Assembly: GCA_030691505.1 (NCBI GenBank)
Contig: JAUYEG010000175.1
Span: 1-49,544 of the forward strand
Reading direction: 5' to 3'
Length of the DNA stretch: 49,544 nucleotides
Source of the DNA: Bacillota bacterium
GTDB taxonomy: Bacteria; Bacillota; Sulfobacillia; JAUYEG01
This document shows, in pieces, positions 25,731 through 35,395 of this stretch. The notes below the pieces were generated by a model that made no database searches, was not told the DNA's origin, and was given only the letters and a program-made list of their open reading frames with translations. Within the stretch, counting starts at the first letter, position 1. Each line of letters opens with the position of its first letter. Made by a program: the position numbers and the translations under genes.

Positions 25731-25876
25731 CCGCCAGACCGTCCCTCGACGCACAAATAGGCTGCTAAAGAGGTTGTTTCGCCCATAGCTGGCGGATTGG
25801 CGGGGATGCCTGGGCGCAGAATATGACCGCTGGCGAGCGGTCGCGGACCGCCCGCCGACGCCACAGGAGGTGCGCG

Positions 25877-27523
25877 ATGAGGTCCTATTCTCTGCTGACC
25901 CGGCACCCGGGAAACGTCGCCCTGTTCCGGGCGGTGGAGCTTTCGCTTTTGGCATCTGTTGCCGGTTGGCCGCTGCATCTGCACGTTGAGGGGCTGCGGG
26001 GCACCGGCAAGACGACCATCCTGAGGAGCGCGCGGGGCATCCTCCCACCGGTCCGCCGTATCAAGGATTGCCCGTACAACTGCGACCCGCGTTCCCCGCA
26101 CTGCCCGCTTCACGCCGGTCTGACCCCGGACGCGGTGGCCGCGCTCGGGACCGAGGATATCCCGATGCCGTTCTGCGAGGTGTCCCACTCCGCCAAGGTA
26201 GGCACGGTCGCCGGCAGCATTGACCTCTCGCAGCTGGCCTCGCGCGAGCAGCCGTCTGCTGTGCTGCTGCCGGGTACGCTGGCGAGGGCCCACCGGGGGA
26301 TCGTCTTCGTCGATGAAATCAACCGGCTCGCGGACACCTCCCCGGAACTGACGGACCTGCTTCTGGACGCGATGGGCACCAGGCCGGGCCGTCTGCAGAT
26401 CGAGGAGACCGGCCTCGCGACGGTAGAGTTACCGCTGCAGGTCACGGTCTGGGCCGCCAGCAACCCCGACGAGGACCCGGGCCCACTGGAAGACATCCGG
26501 CGGCAGCTCGCTGACCGTTTTGATCTAAACATCAGCATGGGCCGGGCTCGCAGCCGCGACACGGTGCTCGAAATCCTTGAGCTTTCCGACCGCACGTTGC
26601 AGAGCCTAGCCGCGGTCCGCGACCCGGAACAGGGCCTGAAGGCCCCTGCGGCCATCTCTGCCGCGGGTGCCGCGGCGCAGGCGAATGCCCTTGCGGCGGC
26701 GCCGCCGCCCGCCGCGGCGTCTGCAGGGCCCGCCCGGCCCGAGGGGATCGAGTCCCCCGAGCTGCGGCGGCTTTTCCAGTCCCGCGCGGGCCGGGCCAGC
26801 CGGGCGACGATGCCGCCGTCAGTGCGACGAACCATCGCCGAGTTGTATGTCGAGTGCGGCCTCGAGAGCTTGCGCACCGCCGAGGCCGTCCAGATCTGCG
26901 CGCGGGCCGCGTGCGCGCTCGACGGGCGAGATGAGGTAAGCCTCGACGACCTGCGCGACGTGCTCCCGCTGGTTCTCGGCCAACGCGTTGAGGCCTCCGT
27001 GCTGGAGCGTTTCCTGGCCCGTGTGGACCATGAAGTCCTCCACCGCCCGGCGGCTGCCGCGACGCCGGGTCCCGCCGGGGCGGGGACCGCGCAACCGGAC
27101 CAGAGCCAGGCCGCCGCATCAGGCGAAACCGACATCCTGTTGGCCGATGGACGCGCGGGCCGGGGCACGAGCCCGACTGCCGGCGCGCGGCGCGCCCTCG
27201 ACAGCGAGAAGGATCCTGCCGGCTCGCTGCTGGCTGCCGATGAAGGGTCAGGCACTCGGCTGGGGCTCGACGGGTTGTTTTCGCGCCTGATGGCCAAGGT
27301 TCGTGGCAGACCGGCCATGGCCGGGGCTCCAGGAGGCGGGAGCGTAGGCGGCACGGGGCATGCCTCCACGACGGGTGGCGCCGGTTCCGGCGACGGAGGG
27401 GCCGGCCTGGATCCGGCCACCACGCCGGTGCTCGCGCCGCCGGAACGTGCCCGCGCGCTCGCGGAAATGCCTCCGGAGCAGGCCCTGCGGCTGCCGGACG
27501 ATGCGGCGGGCGGCCGTGCCTGA
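25877..27523 (+). CDS. Chelatase-type AAA+ ATPase (ChlI/BchI-like)
   Basis: AAA+ protein of 548 residues related to the I subunit of magnesium chelatase. Walker A GLRGTGKTT (K45), Walker B GIVFVDEINRL, sensor-like VTVWAASNPDEDPG, and the chelatase insertion VELPLQ. Three cysteines in DCPYNCDPRSPHC (C65, C69, C76) form a possible metal-binding knot absent from plant ChlI. After about residue 270 come Ala/Pro-rich linkers, a helical lid, and a low-complexity C-terminal 150 residues. ATG 25877 follows AGGAGG with a 7-base spacer. It overlaps the VWA gene; no H subunit (BchH/CobN) is nearby, so tetrapyrrole metallation is not established. Confidence 0.82.
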   Translation: MRSYSLLTRHPGNVALFRAVELSLLASVAGWPLHLHVEGLRGTGKTTILRSARGILPPVRRIKDCPYNCDPRSPHCPLHAGLTPDAVAALGTEDIPMPFCEVSHSAKVGTVAGSIDLSQLASREQPSAVLLPGTLARAHRGIVFVDEINRLADTSPELTDLLLDAMGTRPGRLQIEETGLATVELPLQVTVWAASNPDEDPGPLEDIRRQLADRFDLNISMGRARSRDTVLEILELSDRTLQSLAAVRDPEQGLKAPAAISAAGAAAQANALAAAPPPAAASAGPARPEGIESPELRRLFQSRAGRASRATMPPSVRRTIAELYVECGLESLRTAEAVQICARAACALDGRDEVSLDDLRDVLPLVLGQRVEASVLERFLARVDHEVLHRPAAAATPGPAGAGTAQPDQSQAAASGETDILLADGRAGRGTSPTAGARRALDSEKDPAGSLLAADEGSGTRLGLDGLFSRLMAKVRGRPAMAGAPGGGSVGGTGHASTTGGAGSGDGGAGLDPATTPVLAPPERARALAEMPPEQALRLPDDAAGGRA

Positions 27524-29360
27524 CCTGTTCGCGACCGATGCGGCTGCCCTGCTTGTGCATCGTCAGAGACTCGCGGAGCTTTTCCGCTCGGGCCGGGGGG
27601 CCCTGATCGGCGACACGACGTGCGCGAGCCGCAGCCTGCACACGCTTGATCCCGCGCGTCCGGCGGTGGTTCGGGTCGTCTCACACGCGGACGCGGGGAT
27701 GCTCTTTTACGGCCGTCACGCGCGCGGGGAGATCGCGCACCTGGACGTCTTCCATCAGGTGGGGCTGGTGCAGCACCGGCCGATGGCGGCCGCGCTCCGC
27801 GAGGCGTGTGAGCAATACTCGCTGGCGCGGCGCATGTCCGGCGCGGCCGAATGGCTGCCGGAGAGGGCGGCGCTGTCCGACATGGTCGACGTTCAGACAG
27901 CCACCGGAGGAGGCCGCGTGACCGGCCAGCTGATCTATGGCACGGGCTATGGGCTGCGCCGTGCCCATCTTAACCACGTCCACCTGGCCTGCTTTGTGCC
28001 TGACGATGGACTGGAGTTGCTGTTCTGGCTGGTCGCAGGCGCGGAGCAGGAGGTCGCGCGCCAGGGGCTGGAGATCCGCCGGCTGGACCAACTGGAGCAC
28101 GAGTTCCTGCCCGGCTCCAGCAAGCTGGACCTTAGCCCGTACTCGACACCGTCGGACTCCGTTCTCAAAGGCTCGGGCCGCGGGCAGTTCCGCGATGGAC
28201 ATGAGGGCAGCGCACCTCACGGGCTCAGCCCCGGTCCGATCGATCCCGCCCTCGCGCACCTTGCCTTGGAGCTGGCGGGCGAGTTTGGCACGCTTGAGGA
28301 CCTGCGCCAGGCGCTGGATCAGATCGCCCGGGCCAGGACGGACCGCCCACCGTGGGAAGGGTGGACGGGCTGGCGTTCGCCGACCAGAGCCGTCGCGACG
28401 CTTCGCCCGCGCGGCCTCGTTACGGAGGAGGGCGGGCGCACGGCACTGACCCCTCAGGGGTGGCGGCTCTACACGGCGCTGCACAGCGAGCGCAGAGAAC
28501 TCGAGGCCCAGTTTAAGCGCGCCCTGCGCAGGCTTCCCCGCCGGCAGCCCGGCGTCCAGGGCCGGGGCCGGCCGGCGACGGGCGACGGAACCGCCGGGTC
28601 GCGAACCCGCAAGGAGTCATGCCGCCCCAGACCCGGAGAGCGAATCGCAACCATTGCCGTCGTACCCACGGCACTCGCGGCGCTTACCCGTGAGATGCTC
28701 GCTCAGGGAGGCTCCCCTCCTCCTGAAGAGCAATCTGGATTCACGGGCGGACGCACCTCGCGCGGCCTTTCCGTGACCCCCGCCGATCTGCGCATACCAA
28801 AGCCCCGAAAGCGCCGCTCACTCGACGTTTGCCTGGTCCTTGACGGCAGCGCGAGCATGGCCGGCCGGCGGCTGCGCGCAGCGAAGTACCTGGCCCAGCA
28901 CCTGCTGCTGGTATCACGGGACAAGGTCGGGGTGATCGTGTTTCAGGAGCGTGGGGCGCGCCTGGTCGTCCCTTTCACGAGAGATTTCCGGCTCGTCGAG
29001 CAGGGGCTTGCGTCCATCGAGCCGCTCGGGCTGACCCCACTCGCGGACGGCCTGGTCACCGCGGCGGAATACGTCCGGCGCTCGCGCCGCCAGGGCTGCT
29101 GCCTGCTGCTCATCACCGACGGTATCCCGACGGTGCCTAAGTGGGGCCCATATCCCATGGACGACGCCCGGCTCGCGGCCGCGGAGATCGGCCGCCGCCG
29201 TCTCAGGCTCATCTGTCTGGGGCTGGAGCCCAACCGCGGCTTTCTGACGGAGCTGGCCGCCGTTGCTCGGGGCTCGCTGTACGTCGTCGAGGAACTCGAG
29301 CCGGAGTCACTGCTCGACCTGGTCCACAGCCACCCGGCCCTGGTTGCGCGCCGGCGTTAG
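27501..29360 (+). CDS. VWA-domain protein, chelatase D-type partner
   Basis: A protein of 619 residues whose C-terminal von Willebrand A domain has an intact MIDAS: DGSAS (D448, S450, S452), the Thr in LGLTPLADG, and the Asp in LLITDGIP. The N-terminal 430 residues have no AAA+ signature, so it is not a standard ChlD; they hold mixed alpha/beta sequence and Gly/Arg-rich linkers. The gene overlaps the AAA+ gene by 23 bases, the usual build of MoxR/chelatase-type AAA+-VWA machines in which the VWA protein selects the target. ATG 27501 or GTG 27516 (weak sites); target unknown. Confidence 0.78.
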   Translation: MRRAAVPDLFATDAAALLVHRQRLAELFRSGRGALIGDTTCASRSLHTLDPARPAVVRVVSHADAGMLFYGRHARGEIAHLDVFHQVGLVQHRPMAAALREACEQYSLARRMSGAAEWLPERAALSDMVDVQTATGGGRVTGQLIYGTGYGLRRAHLNHVHLACFVPDDGLELLFWLVAGAEQEVARQGLEIRRLDQLEHEFLPGSSKLDLSPYSTPSDSVLKGSGRGQFRDGHEGSAPHGLSPGPIDPALAHLALELAGEFGTLEDLRQALDQIARARTDRPPWEGWTGWRSPTRAVATLRPRGLVTEEGGRTALTPQGWRLYTALHSERRELEAQFKRALRRLPRRQPGVQGRGRPATGDGTAGSRTRKESCRPRPGERIATIAVVPTALAALTREMLAQGGSPPPEEQSGFTGGRTSRGLSVTPADLRIPKPRKRRSLDVCLVLDGSASMAGRRLRAAKYLAQHLLLVSRDKVGVIVFQERGARLVVPFTRDFRLVEQGLASIEPLGLTPLADGLVTAAEYVRRSRRQGCCLLLITDGIPTVPKWGPYPMDDARLAAAEIGRRRLRLICLGLEPNRGFLTELAAVARGSLYVVEELEPESLLDLVHSHPALVARRR

Positions 29361-29483
29361 GAGGCGCCGGCGCTCGTAGGTAGAGGGAAGGCGCGCGCCG
29401 CAGCAGAATAGACGAATGAGTGTCTGCGCGCCTGATGTCCGGCCGGACGGGCCGGCGGGGGGCGCGCCCGGGGGGCGTTTTCG

Positions 29484-29966
29484 TTGGTTTACCTTGTGTT
29501 GTCCCTCTTTTGCGCCATGCTTGTGGCGCTGTTCGCCGTGCAAAACTCACACGAGGTCATGGTCAAGTTCCTGGCCTGGGAGCTTCAAACCTCGCTCGCT
29601 CTCCTCGTCATCGGAGCGGTGGCCGCCGGAGCGCTGCTCCTGGGGCTGCTCGCGCTCTTCCGCCAGGTCGGCCTTGGCCTCAAGCTTTGGGACGAGCGGT
29701 CCCGGGCGCGTAAGACGGTGTCGGAGCTCGACCAGGCGCGACTGGCAGGCCAGGAATTCCGCAAGGAGATCGAGCGCCTGCAGGAGCATAACCGCCGCCT
29801 GGCGGCCAGGTTGGCCGAGAGCCATGGTCCGGCCGTCACCGGTGCGCGCGATGCCCCCCGCGGGCCGGCCGTACAGCCCGCCGCGGCTGCCGGGCATCAG
29901 GCCTCGCCCGTGCCGGCCGGGCCGGAGGCGCCGGCCACGGAGCGGCCTCCGGCCGTGCGGGGGTGA
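29484..29966 (+). CDS. LapA-like (DUF1049) two-helix membrane protein
   Basis: A 160-residue protein: two transmembrane helices (about 2-20 and 38-60) joined by the family motif FAVQNSHEVMVKFLAWEL, then a coiled coil (about 70-110: RKTVSELDQARLAGQEFRKEIERLQ) and an Ala/Pro-rich tail. The family is named for LPS assembly in proteobacteria; its role in Gram-positive-type genomes is unclear. TTG 29484 follows GGGGGG by about 8 bases. It lies 47 bases before relA. Confidence 0.75.
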   Translation: MVYLVLSLFCAMLVALFAVQNSHEVMVKFLAWELQTSLALLVIGAVAAGALLLGLLALFRQVGLGLKLWDERSRARKTVSELDQARLAGQEFRKEIERLQEHNRRLAARLAESHGPAVTGARDAPRGPAVQPAAAAGHQASPVPAGPEAPATERPPAVRG

Positions 29967-30013
29967 CCTCGGACTCGGGACGGCATCAAGGTTGACGAGG
30001 GGGGTGGCACCGG

Positions 30014-32248
30014 GTGAGCTTAGTTGAGGAAACCCCGCTGCCGCCCAACCGCCAGCGCCAGCTCGCGGAGCTGGGCTCCAAGCTGCGTGAGACTGGCCCC
30101 GAACCGCTGTCGCTGCTTGAGGCCGCTTTTCGCTTCAGTCTTGAGGTCCACACGGGGCAGTCACGAGAATCGGGCGACGAGTATTTCGTACACCCGTGCG
30201 CCGTTGCGACGATACTCGCCAACCTCGGCACCGACGTCGGGGCGGTGTGCGCTGGCCTGCTCCACGACACCGTTGAGGACGCGGGCGTGTCTTTGCCGGT
30301 CATCGGGCAGCGTTTCGGCCCGGAGATCTCGTCGCTGGTCGACGGCGTCACCAAGCTGAGCCGGATCGAATACCGGTCGCAGGAAGACGCCCAGGTCGAG
30401 AACCTCCGCAAGATGTTCCTGGCGATGGCCCGCGACCTCAGGGTCCCGGTGATCAAGCTCGCGGACCGGCTCCACAACATGCGCACAGTGTCGGCCCTGC
30501 CTCTCGAACGCCAGCACAACATGGCCCGGGAGACGATCGAGGTCTTTGCCCCGCTGGCGCACCGCCTGGGGATCTACCAGCTCAAGATGGAGCTCGAGGA
30601 CCTGTCGCTGCGCGTGCTGCAGCCCGACGTGTACCGGACGCTGGTAGAGCGCGTGGCCAAGAAGCGCGAGGCCCGCGAGGCCGATACGCAGAGGGTCATC
30701 GAAACGATCCGCGAGCGCCTCGAACAAGCAGGGATAGAGGGCGAGATCCAGGGCCGGGCCAAACACTTCTACAGCATTTACCGCAAGATGTACGAGCAGG
30801 GCAAAGACATTTCCCAGATCTACGACCTGATTGCGATCCGGATCATCGTCGAAACCGTCGTGGACTGCTACGGTGTCCTCGGCATCGTCCACTCGGTCTG
30901 GAAGCCGCTCCCCGGCAGGTTCAAGGATTACATTGCGATGCCCAAGGCAAACATGTACCAGTCGCTGCACACGACCGTCGTCGGGCCGGACGGCGAGCCT
31001 TTCGAAATGCAGATCAGGACGCGGGCCATGCACCGCACCGCGGAATACGGCATCGCGGCCCATTGGCTGTACAAGGAGGGGGCGCGCGGCGACCGCGAGT
31101 TCCAGGCCAAGCTTGCCTCCCTGCGCCGCGCTCTGGAGGAGGGCAGGGACCTCGCCGATGCCCAGGACTATCTCGAAGCCATAAAGGTCGACCTTTTCGG
31201 CGATAAGGTCTACGTTTTTACGCCCAAGGGCGACGTACTCGACCTGCCCATGGGGGCCACCCCGCTCGATTTTGCCTACGCGGTGCATACCGAGGTGGGG
31301 CACCGTTGCAGCGGAGCCAAGGTCAACGGGCGGATCGTGCCCCTCAACTACCACCTCCGCAACGGGGATATGGTTGAAATCCTGACCACGCGCCACGGCT
31401 CGCCGAGCCTCGACTGGCTCTCCATGGCCGTGAGCTCCGGCGCCCGCAGTAAGATCCGGTCATGGTTCAAGCGGGCCAAGCGCGAGGACAATGTCACTCG
31501 CGGCCGCGAACTGCTGGAAAAGGAGGCGCGCCGGCAGGGCTTCGAACCCGGGGTCCTGCTAATCCCGGAGTTCACGCGCATCCTGCTCTCCACGTTCGGC
31601 TACGCTGAGGAGGACGACCTGTACGCGGCCGTCGGCTATGGCGGCCTGGGCGCTCCGGGCATCATCCGGCGGCTGATGGAGGAGGAACGCCGCGCCCGCC
31701 GCCAGGCCGAGAAGCTGGCAACTGTCGCGCAGCTGGCCCTTCCGGAGCCAGCTGCGCCTGCCCGGCCATCGACAGGCCCCCCGCCCTTTGGGGTGCGCGT
31801 CCGCGGCGAGCCCAACATGCTGGTGCGTTTCTCGCGTTGCTGCAATCCGTTGCCCGGCGACGAGATCGTGGGGTACATCACGCGGGGACGCGGCGTGTCG
31901 GTCCACCGGGCCGGCTGCCCCAACGTTACGCATCACGTTCAGGCTGAACGGATCATCGAGGTGAGTTGGGACCGCTCGCACCAGGACACTTTCCCGGTCG
32001 CGGTCGAGGTTCACGCGCTCGACCGTCCGGGGCTGTTCCGGGATATCACAAACGTGATCGGCGACACGAGGACCAACATCCAGTCGGCCACCGCCGGCAG
32101 CGATCGTCAGGGGCACGCCGTTGTCGAGATGGTCCTGGCGATACGCAGCCAGGAGCACCTTCGACACTTGCTGCAGCGGATCTCGCGGGTCAAGGATGTC
32201 TATGACGTGCGCCGCGCCGCCGCCGAAAACCTGCACCCGGTCAGCTGA
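30014..32248 (+). CDS. relA: Bifunctional (p)ppGpp synthetase/hydrolase, RelA/SpoT family
   Basis: Stringent-response enzyme of 744 residues. The hydrolase HD domain is intact (FVHPCAVA, LLHDTVEDA at about residues 83-91), and the synthetase domain has GRFKDYIAMPKANMYQSLHT (about 302-322), so both activities are expected. Then TGS (VFTPKGDVLDLPMGAT, about 395-455), a zinc-finger-type region with RFSRCCNPLPGDEI, and a C-terminal ACT domain (about 665-735). The RFKD form of the synthetase motif is that of bifunctional Rel enzymes. Start GTG 30014 behind GAGGGGGGTGG. Followed by dtd at 23 bases, as in many Firmicutes. Confidence 0.95.
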   Translation: MSLVEETPLPPNRQRQLAELGSKLRETGPEPLSLLEAAFRFSLEVHTGQSRESGDEYFVHPCAVATILANLGTDVGAVCAGLLHDTVEDAGVSLPVIGQRFGPEISSLVDGVTKLSRIEYRSQEDAQVENLRKMFLAMARDLRVPVIKLADRLHNMRTVSALPLERQHNMARETIEVFAPLAHRLGIYQLKMELEDLSLRVLQPDVYRTLVERVAKKREAREADTQRVIETIRERLEQAGIEGEIQGRAKHFYSIYRKMYEQGKDISQIYDLIAIRIIVETVVDCYGVLGIVHSVWKPLPGRFKDYIAMPKANMYQSLHTTVVGPDGEPFEMQIRTRAMHRTAEYGIAAHWLYKEGARGDREFQAKLASLRRALEEGRDLADAQDYLEAIKVDLFGDKVYVFTPKGDVLDLPMGATPLDFAYAVHTEVGHRCSGAKVNGRIVPLNYHLRNGDMVEILTTRHGSPSLDWLSMAVSSGARSKIRSWFKRAKREDNVTRGRELLEKEARRQGFEPGVLLIPEFTRILLSTFGYAEEDDLYAAVGYGGLGAPGIIRRLMEEERRARRQAEKLATVAQLALPEPAAPARPSTGPPPFGVRVRGEPNMLVRFSRCCNPLPGDEIVGYITRGRGVSVHRAGCPNVTHHVQAERIIEVSWDRSHQDTFPVAVEVHALDRPGLFRDITNVIGDTRTNIQSATAGSDRQGHAVVEMVLAIRSQEHLRHLLQRISRVKDVYDVRRAAAENLHPVS

Positions 32249-32271
32249 CCAATCGGAGAGGGTGGTTTCCG

Positions 32272-32721
32272 TTGCGCGCCGTGGTTCAGAGGGTGGCGCA
32301 TGCCGCGGTCCATGTCGGCGGCGAGACTATCGCCGCAACCGGCCCGGGCCTCATGGTGCTGGTTGGCGTCGAGAACGGCGACACCCCGGCGGACGCGGCC
32401 TATATGGCCGAAAAAACGATGCATCTCCGCATCTTTGAGGATGCGGACGGCAAACTCAACCGCTCCCTGCTGGATACCGCCGGCGAGGTGCTCGCCGTCT
32501 CGCAGTTTACGCTGCTCGGAGATTGCCGCAAGGGACGGCGCCCGAGTTTTACGGCGGCGGCGCCGTCAGAGACCGGCAAGCCGCTGTTTGACGCCTATGT
32601 GGCGGCCTGCCGTTCTCTGGGGGCCGGTGTGCAGGTCGGCGAGTTCGGTGCCGTGATGCAGGTCGAGCTCGTAAACGACGGACCGGTCACACTCGTGCTC
32701 GACAGCAGGAGGGATCGCTAG
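32272..32721 (+). CDS. dtd: D-aminoacyl-tRNA deacylase
   Basis: Removes D-amino acids wrongly attached to tRNA. The 149-residue protein has both active-site motifs at the dimer interface: SQFTLLGD and, near the C-terminus, NDGPVTLVLDS. Start is TTG 32272 (LRAVVQRV, where MRAVVQRV is usual), preceded by GGAGAGGGTGG. One base separates its stop from the next start, so it is co-translated with the MBL hydrolase in the relA operon. Confidence 0.95.
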   Translation: MRAVVQRVAHAAVHVGGETIAATGPGLMVLVGVENGDTPADAAYMAEKTMHLRIFEDADGKLNRSLLDTAGEVLAVSQFTLLGDCRKGRRPSFTAAAPSETGKPLFDAYVAACRSLGAGVQVGEFGAVMQVELVNDGPVTLVLDSRRDR

Positions 32722-32722
32722 A

Positions 32723-33394
32723 GTGGACGGGCTGCGGGTGATCCGGCTGGAGGTTGGGGCCCTCGGCACCAACTGCTACCTTGTCTGGGCGCAGTCACCC
32801 GACCCCGCCGAAAATCCGCGCGGGGCCGCCGCCATAGACCCGGGAGGAGACGGTCCGGAGATCGTGCGGGCCCTGGAGCGTGCCGGGCGCGAGCTTGAGT
32901 GGGTCCTGCTCACGCACGGCCATGCGGATCACATCGCGGCTGTGCCGCTGCTGCTGCAGCGGTGGCCCGGCGCAACCGTCGTCATCGGCGAGGATGACCG
33001 GGCCATGTTGGGCGATGCGGAGGCCAATCTCTCGGCCTGGGTCGGTCCCGCCTTCGCCGTGTCGGCGGAGCGCTGCGCCGGCGTCGCCGGCGGAGAGACC
33101 GTTGCCGGGGGCCTGGAGTTGGAGGTGCTCGCAACGCCGGGCCACACCCCCGGCGGAGTATGCTACCTTCGGCGCGCGGGGCCTGCTCCGGTGCTGTTCA
33201 GCGGCGATACCCTGTTCGCTTCCTCGGTCGGCCGGTGCGACCTGCCGGGCGGCTCCTGGGAAGAGCTTGCGGGCTCGCTGCGCTTGCTGGCCGCGCTTCC
33301 GGCAGGAGCCGCGGTCTACCCGGGACATGGTCCCGAGACCGTGCTGCGCGCCGAGTTGGCCGGCAACCCCCATCTGGCCGAGGCGCTGCGCTAA
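32723..33394 (+). CDS. MBL-fold metallohydrolase, glyoxalase II-like
   Basis: A 223-residue beta-lactamase-fold hydrolase. Metal ligands: THGHADH (H65, H67, D69, H70), GHTPGG, FSGDTLF and YPGHGPET. This is the pattern of glyoxalase II-like proteins found after relA-dtd in Firmicutes; the actual thioester or other substrate is unknown. GTG 32723 follows AGGAGGG with about 8 bases spacing. Confidence 0.88.
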   Translation: MDGLRVIRLEVGALGTNCYLVWAQSPDPAENPRGAAAIDPGGDGPEIVRALERAGRELEWVLLTHGHADHIAAVPLLLQRWPGATVVIGEDDRAMLGDAEANLSAWVGPAFAVSAERCAGVAGGETVAGGLELEVLATPGHTPGGVCYLRRAGPAPVLFSGDTLFASSVGRCDLPGGSWEELAGSLRLLAALPAGAAVYPGHGPETVLRAELAGNPHLAEALR

Positions 33395-33421
33395 GACCTG
33401 GTGTCGCGGGAGGGAAGCCCC

Positions 33422-35299
33422 ATGGCTCTGGCGGGTCTCCGGTCGCTCTTCGCTCCTGAACGCCCGGCCTTTCCGCTTACGATCCTGCTGGCGGCCATGC
33501 TTGCGACCTCGGTCGCCCATTTCGCCGCGCCGATGGTCACGGGCCCCGTCGCTGTTCGCTTGGAGCCGGAAGGAGGCGAACGGTTCACCCTGACCGTCGC
33601 CCCGGCCGAGCCCCCGATGGGCTTTGCTCTCGACTTTCTCTCCTATCCGAGCAGCGCCGCCGTTGAGGCCTTCTGCCGTGAGCTTGCCGCCGCCTATCCA
33701 CACCTGGTGCAGGTCACCGAGATCGGCCGGAGCAACCAGGGGCGGCCGATTCTCTGCCTGCGGCTTGCAGCCGGAGAGGGCGACCCCGATACGAGGCCGG
33801 CGCTGGAGATGGACGGCCAGCACCACGCCCGCGAGCCGATAGGCCAGCAGGCCGTGCTGTACACAGTCTGGCACCTGGTCTCGGGGTACGGCAGCGATCC
33901 GCTGGCAACGCATCTCCTGGACACGCGCACGGTCTACGCCGTGCCGGTGGTCAATCCGGACGGCAACGAGGTCTTCCTTAACGAGTACTGGGCCCAGCGC
34001 AAGAACGCCCGGCCGACTGACGAGGACGGCGACGGGCGCCTCGATGAAGATCTCTACGACGGGGTCAGCGGATGGTCGGTGCACCAGGTCTACGAGGTGC
34101 GGTTTGACTCTCTGTGGCTGGCCCTGCACCCCAACGACCCGTTTGTCCCAGGTTGGTACCACGCGGCGCGGCGGACCAATCTCGGTTTCTACGATGAGGA
34201 TGCGGGGGAGTTCGTGCCCCAGCTCGATAACGACGGCGACGGCAAGACCAACGAGGACCCTCCCGGCGGCGTCGATCTCAACCGCAACTACCCGGCGGGC
34301 TGGGAGCGCTGCTCGAGCCAGCCGGAAACCCAGATATACCGCGGGCCGGCGCCGTGGAGCGAGCCCGAGACCAGGGCCATCCGCGACCTCTTCGACGCGA
34401 GACCCAACATCCGGCTGGCGATCTCATACCATTCCGGCGACGATAGGCTGGCGGTGCCGGGGATTCCGGGCGAGCAACTGACAGCTGACGAGGCACTGCT
34501 CGAACGCATCGGGATCAAGGCGTCCGAGCTGACCGAAGCCTACGGGTACCGCGGCACCAGGCACCAGCACGGTTCAGCCCGCGCCGACGGTGAGACCCGG
34601 GCGTGGCTCTACGAGCGTGGGGTCGTGCCGTGGCTCGTGGAGGCATACGGCGGGGGCGAAATCTCCAAGTGGCGCTGGATACATAGCGAATCAGGCCTGG
34701 CATGGGCCTATTATCACACCGGGCTGCGCTTCAACCCGCCCCCCGAGGGCATCTTGGACGTCTGCCGACGGTGGCTCGGCTACAACCTGTACACTCTTGC
34801 GGCGGTGCCCTGTCCCCGCCCCGGCCAGCCCAGCCTTGACGCCGTCGCCGGGATGCTCCGCTTGCCGGTTGCCAACGACGGGATGGTGCCCGTGGACGTG
34901 ACCTTGCGGGCATGGGCCGGGAGTGTTGCGCTTGCCGTCCGGGAGATCGAGGCTTTGGGCGCGGCCGGATATGAAGTTAGCTGGCTGCTCGGTTCGCCGG
35001 GGCAGGACGCGGCGGCGGCGCTTGCCGGGGGCGCCCCCTTGCGCATTGAGCTGTCCGTGGGCGGTCCCAGCAGGCAGTACCCGGCGCCGCCGCTGGTGAG
35101 CGAGTGGATCTGGAATCCGGCGGCCGGTCCCGGAGGCGCGGCGAAACCGCCGCAGGCCGTGACGGGTCCTCCGGCAGGACGGTTCCTGGATATCGGGCTA
35201 GCTTTCGGCCCGGCGGGCTGGGATGCGGATGCCGCACGCTGGGATGACGACTACTACCACCTGGGGCGGTTCCTGCGGCCGGTGCAGGTCGTTCCCTAG
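33422..35299 (+). CDS. Secreted zinc carboxypeptidase (M14) with calcium-type loops
   Basis: M14 metallocarboxypeptidase of 625 residues. A hydrophobic N-terminal segment (about 18-38) acts as signal or anchor. Zinc ligands H-x-x-E in QHHAREPI and His in ISYHSG; substrate Arg in VDLNRNYPAGW; catalytic Glu in WLVEAYGGGE. All are present, so the enzyme should be active. An insertion of about 100 residues between the zinc motif and NRN carries two D-x-D-G-D-G loops (DEDGDGRLDED, DNDGDGKTNED) of the EF/dockerin type. The last 170 residues form a beta-rich Gly/Pro-rich domain. ATG 33422 follows GGGAGGG. Likely degrades extracellular peptides. Confidence 0.88.
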   Translation: MALAGLRSLFAPERPAFPLTILLAAMLATSVAHFAAPMVTGPVAVRLEPEGGERFTLTVAPAEPPMGFALDFLSYPSSAAVEAFCRELAAAYPHLVQVTEIGRSNQGRPILCLRLAAGEGDPDTRPALEMDGQHHAREPIGQQAVLYTVWHLVSGYGSDPLATHLLDTRTVYAVPVVNPDGNEVFLNEYWAQRKNARPTDEDGDGRLDEDLYDGVSGWSVHQVYEVRFDSLWLALHPNDPFVPGWYHAARRTNLGFYDEDAGEFVPQLDNDGDGKTNEDPPGGVDLNRNYPAGWERCSSQPETQIYRGPAPWSEPETRAIRDLFDARPNIRLAISYHSGDDRLAVPGIPGEQLTADEALLERIGIKASELTEAYGYRGTRHQHGSARADGETRAWLYERGVVPWLVEAYGGGEISKWRWIHSESGLAWAYYHTGLRFNPPPEGILDVCRRWLGYNLYTLAAVPCPRPGQPSLDAVAGMLRLPVANDGMVPVDVTLRAWAGSVALAVREIEALGAAGYEVSWLLGSPGQDAAAALAGGAPLRIELSVGGPSRQYPAPPLVSEWIWNPAAGPGGAAKPPQAVTGPPAGRFLDIGLAFGPAGWDADAARWDDDYYHLGRFLRPVQVVP

Positions 35300-35395
35300 A
35301 GCCCTGGGAGTCCACCCGGAGTCCCCTATGGTCCCCCGAGCCCCCTTAGAGCCCTCAGAGCCCCCAGGCCCTGGAAATCCTGGAGATCTCGGGCC

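Noticed and set aside
26110-27684. 524-residue antisense open frame over the AAA+ gene
   Set aside because: Ser/Arg/Pro-rich, low-complexity translation with no family marks; the sense strand has intact Walker motifs.
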